Assembly: GCA_011799875.1 (NCBI GenBank)
Contig: CM022303.1
Location: 727,819,483-727,883,482 of the forward strand
Direction: 5' to 3'
Length of the DNA stretch: 64,000 nt
From: Thinopyrum elongatum
Taxonomy: Eukaryota; Streptophyta; Magnoliopsida; Poales; Poaceae
Part shown: one piece after another, positions 1 through 11,596 of the stretch
Numbering within the stretch: the stretch's first letter is position 1
Layout of the letters: the number at the start of each line of letters is the position of its first letter
Made by a program: the position numbers and the translations under genes
Notes under the pieces: generated by a model
The model's database searches: none
What the model was told of the DNA's origin: nothing
Seen by the model: only the letters and a program-made list of their open reading frames with translations

Positions 1-339
1 TTCACTCCGTAGTCTTAATGATCACTTATTTGCCTTTATTGCTGGTGTTATCAGTAACGTCCTGTCTTTATAGACATTGAACCCCTTGTAACGTGGGACG
101 GTTGGGGTCCTGGCGCACTCTATATAAGCCACCCCCCTCCACTGGCACAAGGGTTCGCACCCCCTGTAACTTCACGCATAATCCAATCGACCGAGCCTCC
201 GGGCACCGAGACGTAGGGCTGTTACTTCCTCCGAGAAGGGCCTGAACTCGTAAATCTTGCGTGCACAACCTCATCGCAGCTAGGATCTTGCCTCCTCATA
301 CCTACCCCCTATTCTACTGTCAGACTTAGAACCACGACA
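1..339 (+). repeat. 5' LTR of outer element (3' part only)
   Basis: Matches 24870-25207 with about five substitutions and one indel counted by eye (roughly 1.5% divergence). About 257 bp of its left end should lie before the window, judging from the full 3' LTR. A TATA box, tatataag, lies at 121-128 and probably drives the genomic transcript. The LTR ends CA at 338-339, directly before the primer-binding site. Confidence 0.92.
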
Positions 340-340
340 G

Positions 341-358
341 TTGGCGCCCACCTTGGGG
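341..358 (+). other. Primer-binding site of outer element
   Basis: The motif tggcgcccacc starts one or two bases after the LTR end, where the minus-strand primer tRNA should anneal. The nested element has the same motif beside its own 5' LTR (minus strand, around 16670-16686). I did not assign the tRNA species. Confidence 0.7.
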
Positions 359-413
359 CAGGTGTCTTGGCGACTTTCCGGTGAGGTTGCGATTTTTTCC
401 GGTTCCTATCATC

Positions 414-2639
414 ATGGTTTCGGGTGGAGGTTTGGCTGAGGGCCACGAGATCCATCTCGGCGCGCTCGTCTTCATCGCCGACGACTCCGCCTGGCTCCAG
501 GAGGCCCCCCTCGACGTCGAGACGTTCCCCGTCCGCGGGGCGACGCACTTTCGCGCATGTGTCCGCGGCGTCCTTCTGCGGCAGCCGTCGACCCAATATC
601 GGTCGTTTCCTACGGCGTCTTCGTTCCCCGCTGTTCGCCGTCGCAAGCGATCCGGTCGATCGCGGCTTCAGCGGTGGGTGAAGCATGCAGTGGCACGTCA
701 ATCGACCACCCCTCAAGTCGCGGCAATCGAGCCCGATGAATCTCTCTACGGCCTGTTCGATCTGTCGACTAGCTCCGTCGAGACTCTGTCCGAGTGCGAC
801 AGCAGCGATCCTGCGGCGGAGGTCCTGATGGTCGACACGCCGCGTAGCACACCTGGCATGCGTCGTAACGGAGGCGGCAATGGCGGTGGTGATCCGTCGC
901 GTGTTCACGAGGAATACCACCCCGAAACCCTCTCTTCACAGCGGAGGGAGGTACTTCACCGCCGTAACGAGGAAGCACTCCACATGCCCATCGTCGGAGA
1001 GACCTCTGAGGCTCGGGCCTTGGAGGCAGCGCGCTTGGCCACTTTGGCTGAGCGCACTCGACTGGAAAATCTTCAGCATGCACTCGACGAACGCGCTCGG
1101 CAGCGGATTCCTGAGTCCAGTCGACGACGGCAATTGTTCCCTCCTGAACCTCAGGTATAACGCACTTCGATTCAGAATCTTGCAGCCGCAGCTCGTATAG
1201 CAGAATCCATCCAGCCATCCCAGTCAGAAGCTGGACGAGGTTTGATGCAGATCTGGGCTCTGCTCCGGGCGGCAGGAGACCAAAACACTGTTGTATCACA
1301 GTCGCGTAACAGAATCCATAGCAGATCTGTGGTGGCTGACACAGTTCAGTCGGCTCGCAGCCTAAGATCGCCTCCGCGGCGTGAGGGGCGGGTGCATCGC
1401 CAGGATCAGCACTTGGGTTGGATCCACGAGCAGTACGATCATCGACTCGGCCGTGATGACCGCCGTCGAGCGCCTACACCCCCTCCGAGAAGCGGATCAT
1501 ATGTGCCCCGGCACTATGATGACAGGCGCCCGTACAGCGGAGGGCGGAGGACGCCGGTCGACCCAAGAGAGCCAGGGTTTGATGCGAGGTCAATTTTAGT
1601 GCAAGGTTTGGTCGACAGGAACCAAGCACACAGAGAGGGGCAAGGCAGGGATCGCCCGAGTGGAAGCAGGATTCATGTTTCGGGTCCCGAGTGTTTTAGC
1701 AGAGCTATCAGAGCCGCTGAGATCCCCCCCAACTTCAGGTTGGCGACTGGGATTAGTAAGTTCACCGGTGAGTCGAAGCCTGACACTTGGCTGGAAGATT
1801 ACCGAGTGGCTGTCCAGATCAGTTGTGGAAATGATGAGGTAGCTATGAAATACCTTCCTCTCATGCTGGAAGGGTCGGCCAGAGCATGGCTGAATCAGTT
1901 GGCTCCAGGCAGTATATTCAGCTGGGAGGAGTTAGCCCGAGTGTTTTTCAGGACATTCGAGGGCACATGCAAATGACCTACGGGGTTGACAGAATTGCAA
2001 CATTGTGTACAGAAGCCGAATGAAACTTTGAGGGATTACATCCAAAGATGGACCACTTTACACGACACAGTAGAAAATGTATCCCAACACCAAGCAGTTT
2101 GTGCCTTCAAGGAAGGCGTTCGGTATCGAGAGCTTAACTTGAAATTCGGTCGGACAGGAGATATGTCTCTGACCCGAATGATGGAAATTGCCACCCGGTA
2201 CGCTAATGGTGAAGAAGAGGACCGACTCCGCAGTGGAAAGGGCAAGCCAGTCGCCCAAGACATCGGAGTGGGTCAGAAGCAGAAACGCAAAGCCGAACCA
2301 GCAGGTCCAGGTGAAGCTGCAGTTGTAACTCAAGGAAAATTCAAGGGAAAGCCCAAAGGGCCCTGGATCCCCAAGAAGGTGAAAGATCAGGCTGGAAACG
2401 ATGTGTTGGACTTGCCATGTCACATTCACACCAAGAAGGATGAAGAGGGAAATCTGATTTATCCCAAACATACCACTCGACAATGTCGGCTCCTGATCCA
2501 GCAATTCCGAGAGAAACAACCCAATGAAAAGGAAAAAGAGTCTGACAAGGATGGTGATCAGGAAGAAGATGATGATGGTTTCCCTAACGTCAATTCCACT
2601 TTGATGATTTTTGCTGACATTGAGAGTAAAAGTCGACTG
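414..2639 (+). pseudogene. gag region of outer element, broken
   Basis: Gag forms the particle that packages element RNA. The first ATG in frame is at 414. The frame stays constant to 2639 but is interrupted by TAA at 1158-1160 and TGA at 1974-1976; both fit C-to-T changes from CAA and CGA. The N-terminal third is Arg/Pro-rich and low-complexity. A retrotransposon gag domain lies at about 1730-2200, with the family pattern LPLMLEGSARAWL around 1850. A Cys/His cluster (CHIH...H...C) at about 2417-2495 resembles a degenerate nucleic-acid-binding knuckle, followed by an acidic stretch rich in Glu, Asp and Lys around 2525-2580. Gag runs straight into pol in one frame, as is usual for this lineage. 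Confidence 0.85.
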
Positions 2640-5136
2640 AAAGTCATCAACAGAGAGGTAAACATGGTTGCTCCAGCAACGACGACATATTTGAAATGGT
2701 CAAAGATTCCCATCACATTCGACCAATCTGACCACCCACCGCACGTCGCCACCCCCGGGAGGCAAGCGTTGGTGGTCGACCCGGTCGTTGGGGGCACCCG
2801 ACTGACCAAAGTCTTGATGGATGGTGGCAGCGGCTTGAACATTTTGTATGCAGAGACTCTTTGTGGGATGGGCATTCCGATGTCCAGGCTCAGTGAGAGC
2901 AACATGCGGTTCCACGGTGTCATTCCAGGGAAGAAAGCTGATTCACTCGGACAGATCACTCTTGACGTGGTTTTCGGTGACTCAAAGAATTACCGCAAGG
3001 AGAAGCTGACATTTGAAGTTGTGGATTTTCACAGTGCCTATCATGCTATTCTGGGCAGAACTGCATATGCCCGTTTCATGGCTCGACCGTGTTACGTGTA
3101 CCTCAAGCTGAAGATGCCTGGCCCCAGGGGCGTGATCACGGTCACTGGTAATCGGCAACGAGCAGAAGAGTGCCTCCAGAAGGGCTCTAAGATTGCCGAT
3201 GAACAGATGGCAGCGATTGAAATGGAAGAATATAAGAAGACTGCAGATCCGAGTGATTTGTTGCGCGCTAAGAAGCCTGCTTCCGAGTCTGCATTTCAGT
3301 CGTCCGGTGAAACAAAGCCTGTTCACATACACCCGACCGATCCCAGTGTTGCACCGACTCATATCTCAACAACACTTGACGGCAAATAGGAAGAAGCGCT
3401 CATCCAGTTCCTCCGTGAGAACTGGGACATCTTCGCATGGAAGCCGTCTGACATGCCGGGTGTACCCAGGGGGCTGGCTGAGCACTGTTTGCGAGTCGAT
3501 CCAAAGGCAAAACCCGTGAAAGAGCACCTCCGTCGGTCTGCTGCGAAGAAGAGAAAGGCAATCAGCGAAGAGGTGGCTCGGCTTTTGGCAGCTGAGTTCA
3601 TCCGCGAGATTTACCACTCCGAGTGGCTCGCCAATGTTGTCATGGTTCCCAAGAAGGACGATTCACTCCGTATGTGCATTGATTTCAAGCATATCAATCG
3701 GGCTTGCCCGAAAGATCATTTTCCTCTCCCCCGCATCGATCAGATAGTCGACTCAACTGCGGGATGTGAACGATTGTCCTTCCTGGATGCATATTCCGGG
3801 TACCATCAGATCCGACGAAATAAAAACAACTTTTATCACCCCATTCAGGTGCTTTTGCTACATCACCATGCCCTTTGGTCTCAAAAATGCTGGTGCCACA
3901 TTCATGCGCATGATACAGAAGTGTCTGCTAGCTCAAATCAGTCGGACTGTGGAAGCATACATGGATGACATCGTGGTTAAGTCGAGCAAAGGTTCCAACC
4001 TGCTGACTGACCTTGCCAAAACCTTTGCCAATTTGAGAAGATATGATATCAAGCTTAATCCGTCGAAGTGTACATTTGGAGTTCCAGGTGGAAAGTTACT
4101 CGGTTTCCTCGTTTCCGAACGTGGGATCGATGCAAACCTAGAGAAAGTTGGTGCAATCCTCCGAATGAAACGCCCTGTGCATGTACACGACGTTCAGAAG
4201 CTTACTAGTTGTTTGGCCGCTTTGAGTCGATTCATCTCTCGCCTCGGTGAAAAGGCATTGCCTCTTTACTGACTGATGAAGAAATCTGATAAGTTCGAGT
4301 GGACTCCTGAAGCTGAAGCAGCGTTTGCAGAGCTCAAAGCCCTGCTTTCCACCCAGCCGGTGCTTGCTGCTCCAATCAGCAAAGAGCCTTTACTGCTTTA
4401 TATAGCAGCCACTGGACAGGTTGTCAGTACAGTACTCACGGTCGAGCGGGAAGAAGAAGGTAAAACCTACAAGGTTCAACGCCCAGTGTACTATATTTCT
4501 GAAGTCTTAACTCCATCCAAGCAGAGATATCCACATTATCAGAAGCTTGTCTATGGAATCTACTTGACCACAAAGAAGGTTGCACATTACTTCTCAGATC
4601 ATTCGATTACAGTCATCAGCGACGCTCCGTTGTCAGAAATTCTGAACAACAGAGATGCAACTGGCCGAGTGGCAAAGTGGGCGATTGAACTCCTTCCACT
4701 GGATATCAAGTTCGAGGCAAAGAAAGCGATCAAGTCTCAAGCGATAGCAGATTTCCTCGTCGAGTGGATTGAACAACAGTTACCGACCCAGATACAGTCG
4801 GAACATTGGACTATGTTCTTCGACGGGTCCAAGATGTTGAATGGTTCAGGCGCTGGAGTGGTCCTGGTATCTCCACGAGGCGACAACCTCAGATATGTTC
4901 TCCAGATTCACTTTGATTCCTCCAACAATGAAGCTGAATATGAGGCACTCTTGTACGGGTTGCGTATGACCATTTCACTCGGCGTCCGCCGCCTAATGGT
5001 TTACGGTGACTCAGATTTAGTGGTTAATCAAGTGATGAAGGAGTGGGACGTCAGGAGCCAAGCTATGTCTGGTTATTGCAATGCGGTGAAAAAGTTAGAA
5101 AAGAAGTTTGAAGGGCTAGAGCTCCACCATATACCC
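2640..5136 (+). pseudogene. Protease, reverse transcriptase and N-terminal RNase H of outer element, broken
   Basis: Aspartic protease: motif MDGGSGLNILY at about 2815-2850 and flap-like HAILGR near 3045. Reverse transcriptase: conserved FPLPRIDQI near 3720, FLDAYSGYHQI near 3780, MPFGLKNAGATF near 3870, and the catalytic YMDD at 3958-3969. RNase H acidic residues are in FDGS near 4820, EAEYEAL near 4935 and YGDSDLVV near 5005. Defects: TAG at 3387-3389, TGA at 4270-4272, and a frameshift with a small deletion near 3826 that moves RT into another frame. The reading frame is cut at 5136 by the nested insertion and resumes at 17217 after removal of 12,080 bases (insert plus one target duplication); the frames agree. 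Expected product: the replication enzymes of the element, now non-functional. Confidence 0.88.
5132..5136. repeat. Target-site duplication of nested element, left copy (taccc)
   Basis: The bases taccc directly precede the LTR start TG at 5137 and recur as taccc at 17212-17216 directly after the other LTR. A perfect 5-bp duplication is the hallmark of LTR retrotransposon integration and fixes the nested element borders. Confidence 0.95.
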
Positions 5137-5660
5137 TGTCGTGGTCTTGTCACGGCAGATGTCCTAGAGAAAGGACTTAGTCGCGGAGCCATCGCGATGG
5201 GTTAGCTTAAAGGGGTTAAAGCGGACAAGGGACGCAGAGAGTTTATACTGGTTCGGCCCCTTGCGGTGAAGGTAAAGGCCTAATCCAGTTGTTGTGGAAT
5301 TGCTAGGGTTTCGATGACCAGGGAGCGAATCCGCTATGCCTGGCTCTCGAGTTGTTGTCCGTCGTCCCCAAACCGCCGCCGGGTCGTCCCCTTATATACA
5401 TGGGTTGACGCCCATTGGTTTACAGGATCCCGAGGCCGGCTCATGAACATCTCCGGCTCGGTCTCTACTCTTTCTATCTTATAGCACAAGTTTACATATC
5501 AATGTCGGTTTATGTCTACAAGCCTTAATCCGCCGTTGGGCCCTGGGCCTTCATAAAGCGCCTCCATCTTTGTCTTCGTGGGCTTCAAGTATAATAACTC
5601 ATTATGGGAATAACCCGGCCTCTCCTGGCCGGTTTATACCCAGTAGTAATATCCCCAACA
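5137..5660 (-). repeat. 3' LTR of nested element
   Basis: Begins TG and ends CA. It matches 16688-17211 base for base in length (offset 11,551), with about eleven substitutions counted by eye, roughly 2% divergence. A TATA-like sequence (minus strand tatataagggg) lies near 5390-5400. On the minus strand it is preceded by a purine-rich tract ending ggggcctaa at 5661-5672, the plus-strand primer. Confidence 0.95.
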
Positions 5661-6698
5661 TTAGGCCCCAGATTGATTTGAACTGGTTCATGTCAATCTT
5701 CAACTTGAGAAAAATTCTTCTTTCAGCATCTTCGCATAAATCTTGTAAACCGCCACGACGTCATCTTCCAGCATCTTGATAAACCGCCATGACGTCACCT
5801 GTTATTAAAAATGGTATATCTCTCACCTTCATTAATGAGCCTCCGACAATCGAGGCGACAGCTCTGCCACATATCCAGCTTTGGGCTCCTCGATTCTCGT
5901 GCCTGTCACTTATCCATTCACCTTATAAATAACGCCGAAGGGTCCTTTTCATTTTCCCCTTCGTGCCCCTTCACATCGTCCTCTTCCTCGCGTCACCCGA
6001 ACGTTGGAGCTCCGCCGCCGCCGTCGACCTTTGCATCTGCCCCGACAAAGGCCGCTGCATCACCCTGATCGTACCAGAAAGCCGCGACACCTCTCCGCTG
6101 TTCCTTTGATACTGGTAAGCCTTCTCACCTTCCACCCTAGATTTTATCATTAGGGTTTGTACTCATCGGAGTTCTTCGAAGTTCTAGAACTGTTCTTCCC
6201 TGTTCTTCTCAGTAGCGCAAATGGCAAGTTAGATCTGATATTTTCCGGTGCCTTTGTAGTTAAAGCTCCCTTTTTCCCCACTAGAGCATCCCTTTCATAC
6301 AGAAAAACTCATCTGAACCTGATGAACCGTTTAAGTACCTGAAGTTTAGGTCTGAGTATATTCTAGTTTTCTGTCGCACTGCAGATCTGAAATTATCATA
6401 TCACTTTGTGAAACTTGTTTTTCCCTCACTTAGGTATTTTAGATCTGTATCTTTCATACCAATATAGGCGGTTTAGCTTTGTCAAAGAACAATAATCTGG
6501 TAGGCATCATTAGTCCCCTCTTAAACCACCGATTCATTGATCTTTGCACCTTCTCCATTGTCAGACTCCGGTTTAGTAATATCAAACTCCGGTTTAACAA
6601 TATGCATATACCTCTGCTTCTGCTTATCTTGCATTGCTTTATGCTTGCCCGTCATAAATCTTAAACCGGCAATAAATATGTTTCAGCTTCCCATTGAA
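5661..6698 (+). promoter_or_regulatory. Promoter, 5' leader and leader intron of the antisense gene in the nested element
   Basis: On the + strand, antisense to the element, a TATA box tataaata lies at 5924-5931. It is followed by a CT- and GC-rich leader, a donor site (actg|gtaagcc, intron from 6115) and an acceptor (gtttcag|cttccc, intron to 6686). The acceptor leaves a 12-base remnant of leader before ATG 6699. This arrangement of core promoter, spliced leader and start codon is seen in the sequence; that it is active is inference. The promoter lies only about 260 bp from the 3' LTR border. Confidence 0.55.
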
Positions 6699-9600
6699 AT
6701 GGCCAAACAAGTTTACGAGTGCAACTGGGTTCCTTCCCGGGTTACTGAAGAGCAATTAAACAGATGTGTCACAACTGGAGCTTTAGCCAAGAAAGAAGTC
6801 ATCCACTGGAGGGCCCCTGGTCCGAAAAATCCTCCTGAACCCAAGGACGGAGAAGTAGTTGTATTTACTGACCATCTGGGTTGAGGCTTTAGCCCTCCCG
6901 GTTCAAAAATTTTCCGGGATGTGCTGGCCAGCTTTCAACTCCACCCTCAAGATATTGGACCAAACTCTGTGTCCAATATTTGCAATTTCCAAGTATTTTG
7001 TGAGGCCTATCTTCAAGAGGAGCCCATAGTTGAACTGTTCAGGGATTTCTTTTATTTAAACCGTCGCACAGAGTTCACAGACGGACCCAACACTGAGCTT
7101 GGTGGAATGGCAATTCAAAAGAGGAAGGATGTCAGCTTCCCTCATGCCAAGTTTCATAGTCACCCCAAGGACTGGAATCAGACTTGGTTTTACTGCAAAG
7201 ACACATCTCCAACTGATGAAAATCCTCTGCCGGGTTACCGTCCCCACCAGCTTAGCAACACTCATCCCTTCCCTCAAAGGCTGACTGCCAAGGAACGGTC
7301 CAACTATGCACCACAACTGTCAAAGCTCAGAGCCTTTATGGCAAACGGTTTGACAGGTGTCGATTTTGTTCGCTGTTGGATATCTTGGAGCGTTCTGCCC
7401 TTAAGCCGGCGCCCCGGTTTAATGTGTGAGTACACAGGGGATTTGAAAGACCCTCAACGACACATCGACATTCAGCTAACAGAAGCCGAAATTACGGAAG
7501 CTGTCAAGAAAATACTGAATGAACCAGAAGCTGTCTGTAGCTAGACCGGGTTAAGCCCTTTCTGCGTCTCCAATAAACCGCCAACTGTAAGAATCACAAC
7601 TTTCTTGCTTTAGTTTACCCCTTTTCAGATAGTCTCAACATTTTGTCCATCTTTCACAGGGCGATGACCCATTCTGGAAGAAAAAACCACAGGATAAATC
7701 GGCCAAACCACAGGATAAACCGGCAAAAACACTTCGCCCGAAGACCAAGGTCACCAAGAAACCTGCCAAGAAGAGGACCACTGAATCTTCTGAACCAAAT
7801 GCTGATGCGGATCTGGCTAATCCGGACTCAGAGGTAGAACTTGACTCTCTTGGTTCTTTTTTCATACACCTTATTGACAACGACTGTTATCAGGACGACG
7901 CTGAAGGCAGCCAGGCTGATGATGCAGAGGTAATTATCCTTTCTTCCGGTTCAGACCCTCTGCCAACACAGAAAATCCGTCAAGCAAACCGGAAAATAAA
8001 ATTTTCTCACCCCTTAGCTCACTTGGACCCAAACTTTCTTTTGAAGACGCAGCAACACGAAGCCCGCCACACAACCCGGCACAGTGGTCAGGTAGTTACC
8101 TCTGCCGGTTTACCGAACACTCTGGTCCAGAAACGTCGATCAGAGGTCTCTTATACTCCTGATACTTCTTGCCCCAAGGCGGGTTGTTTTCGACAGCCTC
8201 TTAATCCGTCTGATTCAAATTATTAGGGAACACCTAATTCGTCCTTTGGCGAGTCAACGGCCACACAACTTCCAACCCTCAAGACGGTCCCTGGGTAGGT
8301 TATGCTTTAATCTTATCCTTAATGTGTTATGTTTGCATACTGTACTGATCTTTATGTTTGTTCTTCTCAGTGCCAAGCCTAGACCCAGTAAGAAGGCCCG
8401 GTTAAATAAACAGTCTGATGACAGTGTGGATATTGAACCGGAGAAGACTCCAGATCTGGAAAGAACAAATACTGATGTTACACATGATGATCCACCGCCT
8501 CAAGATTATAACTTCATAGTTGAACAAACAGAAGTTGACACCACAGGCCACACTGATAAACAGACTAGCCCGGCTCGCGCGGATGATAAGTCGGCCAGCC
8601 CAGCTAAGGCTGCTGATAAACCGTCAACTCCCGTGAAGGCTGCTGATGATAAAGAAGAGGATATTATGATTACTGGCGTCGGCCACACCGCTCCTGGCAA
8701 TCCTGTTGCTTTATCGAAGCATAGTGCCAAGGACAAGGTTTCTGCTATGGGCAAATGCAAATGGAACACAGATTTGTCAACCTATGCTCACCTCAACGCC
8801 CAAGACATCCATTCTGGTTTTTTAAACCGCCTGTACACAAGCAGCGACTTTGAAGCCGGTTTAGTGAATCTAATGAAGGAGCGATATGAGGTAACTGCAT
8901 AACTGCTTCTCTCTTGTGTTCAATTCCAAATATTAACTCCAGTAGTCCCCAAGGGCCGGTTTAACTGATGAAGATGCACCGGGACTTTTAGAAGAATACT
9001 CATAATGTCACTTTGAGCAAGCATACATTAGCCCCCAAGTGCCAAAAGTAATACTTGTATTGCACTTGGGACTTGTAGAAATTTCTGATTACGAGCAAAT
9101 ATGCATTAGCCCCCAAGTATCAGGTGCATAACTTGTTATGTGCTTGGTACTTCAAATATGCACTGCCAACTCATGTTATGTTTGTCTCTTATAGGCTGAG
9201 CTGAGCAAAAAGGAAACTCAAACCGCTGATCTGCAAGAAAACATCAAGTCCCAGCAGGCAGAAACCTCCAAAACCAAAGATGAGCTGACCAGTGCCTTAG
9301 CCGCTATGGAAAAGCTGAAGGAGAGTTTCAACAAGGAGCGGGCGGATTGGGACACAGAAAAATCCGCATTGCAAAAAAGAGCCGAGGACGCAGAAGCAGC
9401 TCTTAAACCGGTGGTAGACGAGCTAACTGGTGTAAAGCGGCAAATACATGCCATGACTGCTGCTGTGTTTGGTAAATATCCTGGCTTTAAATTTTCAACA
9501 TATCATCCCATACATTGCCGGTTTACTGATGTTTGTAATGGCACAGGAACTCGCATTAGTCATCTGGGCTCTGACGTACAGAAGAAGCTGAAGGCTGCCT

Positions 9601-10202
9601 ATACTCTTATAGAGCAGTTATATACCGGCGCGCAACGGATCATCTGCACTGCTTCTCACAACAAGCCGCCCCCAACTTTAATCAAGGAGACCTTAGAAAG
9701 GTTGTCAATGCTGCCTGTCCGGGTAGAAGAGCTAAAGAGATCTGCTGCCAGGGCTGGTGCTCTGACCGCACTAACCCGGGCAAAAGCATGGGTGCCTGAT
9801 CTTGATCCGGTGGATATGGCTAAAGGCTATCCAAGCTTAAAAGAAGACGGATCAGAATTTGGCAATGAGGACCTCCGAGCAATAAACCGGGAAGTACGTC
9901 CACTGGCTTGCCAACTGGTTGAAGAAACTGATCTTTCATATTACCAGGCGAGTTATGATGTCAACAACAAACGGGTTGCTGCACCAACCCCTGAGGCTCA
10001 AAATCTTATCCCGCCAATCCGTAAGCACACCTATGCCCCTGACATTGAACCGTCCACACTTATAAGCGATGAAGCTGTGTTCCAAGCCTTAACTGGGATC
10101 GATTGGGCCACCATTGACTTCCAGCCGCTGGGTAGAGAAGAAGAGGATGAACCGGCGCAAGGCGATCCACAATCGTCAGGGCAGCCCGGTGACGGGTCAT
10201 GA
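6699..10202 (+). pseudogene. Antisense gene of nested element: gypsy-type transposon domain protein, multi-exon, with an in-frame stop
   Basis: Six coding exons are likely: 6699 to about 7540, 7660-7833, 7894 to about 7929 or beyond, 8371-8890, 9195-9471 and 9547-10202; introns have GT/AG ends where checked. The first exon encodes the domain often annotated as putative gypsy-type transposon or Transposase_28, with TWFYCKD near 7180. The middle exons are Lys/Pro-rich (around 7690-7790) and rich in Ala, Asp and Lys (around 8560-8660). Exon 5 is a Glu/Lys/Ala coiled coil. The last exon holds a helical domain with RVEELKRSAARAGA near 9720 and an acidic tail. The intron 9472-9546 is 75 nt, so reading through it stays open. 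TGA at 6882-6884 interrupts exon 1 (C-to-T of CGA fits). Function is unknown; homologous antisense ORFs occur in Tat-type elements. Confidence 0.7.
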
Positions 10203-11596
10203 TTCGGAGGCCGATTTAGCCTTCCGCATGCTGCAATACTTGCCAAAAAACAATTACTCTTTTGGGCACTGAAACGTCTTGTAATAGGCTAGTTTAAACA
10301 CTTGGTCTACTATGCCATCGTGCATATTTACTTTGCTTGATACCGTTAATTCACCATGCTTAAGATATATGATGTTCATAATCCAGAGCGATTTATTCAG
10401 GCTGTTCCTGCATACAAAAAGTTGAACTTGTCCTGGCGGTTTACCACCGGACGGGTCATGATGCCCAAACATATAGCCTGGGTTTATAAACAAGGCTGTT
10501 AAAAATAATCAAATATGAAAATAAATGATACCTGTGACATTGAATCACATCGTAGGTTGACCAACTTTGTAGTAAGGGCGATACCCCTAATCATGAGTAT
10601 TGATAACTCCTTCCATATTGTGCGGTTTATGATAAACCCGTACCGGGTTGTGAAAAAACACCGGATTACTCATATATAATACTGGCGACTTATAGTCAAA
10701 ACCAGACCGGGTTAATAAGCACCGGATTATGACTAATCATGTACTGACAACTTGTAGTTGAAAGCCGAGCCGGGTTGATTAACGCCGGTTTACCAAAATC
10801 ATCATAAATCTCATCAAAGGAGAAAAAACTTGGCAAATAAAAGCATATGAAAACTTGTAGTCAAGGCTTTTCACGGGCTGCCAGGCCCCAAATTCGAGGC
10901 TTTTCATGGGCTGCCAGGCCGCTGAGTTAAACCATTTTACAAAGCCTTTTAAGATGGACCTCAATCTTTAACCAATCATTGTTTTAACTTTGACAAGTTC
11001 AGGGTCTTATGAGATTGACTTGTCGAAGTTCGACGGGTCATACCAGGTTTACCTGGATGGAGTGACTTAGTTAAAAAAGGCAGGCTAACCCGGGGTTTTA
11101 GGTGTATACACCAGGCTTCCAAGCCGTGGCTTGATAGCCTATTACAAGTGTAGATTCTTTGTTCATTGCGATAGCTAAGAATCCCCAAGCAATATTTTGA
11201 GCTGTGCTCAGTGGGTGCCTATGTTTGAGCTGTTCTTTTGGAACACTCTCTTTGGCCCCTAAGTAATTTTTCTTTTTGGCTCTGAGCCAATCAAGAGGTG
11301 TAGCTATGGTTCGAATATGACCAAGCCCCCAAGTGATTTTTCTGGTGGCCTTGCGCCTATCAAGAGGTGTAGCTAAGGTTCGAATATGACCAAGCCCCCA
11401 AGTGATTTATATATATGGCTTGATAAGCCGAATCAAGGGGTAAACCGGATGCCGCTTTATAAACAGAAACCTCCATGTAACCACACATGATGTAAGAAAA
11501 AACAACAGATACCCCGCTTTAGCTGAGGCTCCGGTTTATTATATTGATCATAATATATACATTGTCATAACTATATACATAAGCAGAGCCTAGGGC
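10203..11596. other. Non-coding 3' region of nested element between integrase and antisense gene
   Basis: No coding signal. It holds short imperfect repeats: two copies of a ~40-bp unit around 10855-10920 (cttttca-gggctgccaggcc), accgggtt-type repeats at 10620-10800, and two ~74-bp units at 11285-11410 containing tcaagaggtgtagct and aagcccccaagtgattt. Read in the element's sense strand, the last motif is aatcacttgggggctt, which resembles a polypurine tract. Confidence 0.5.
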
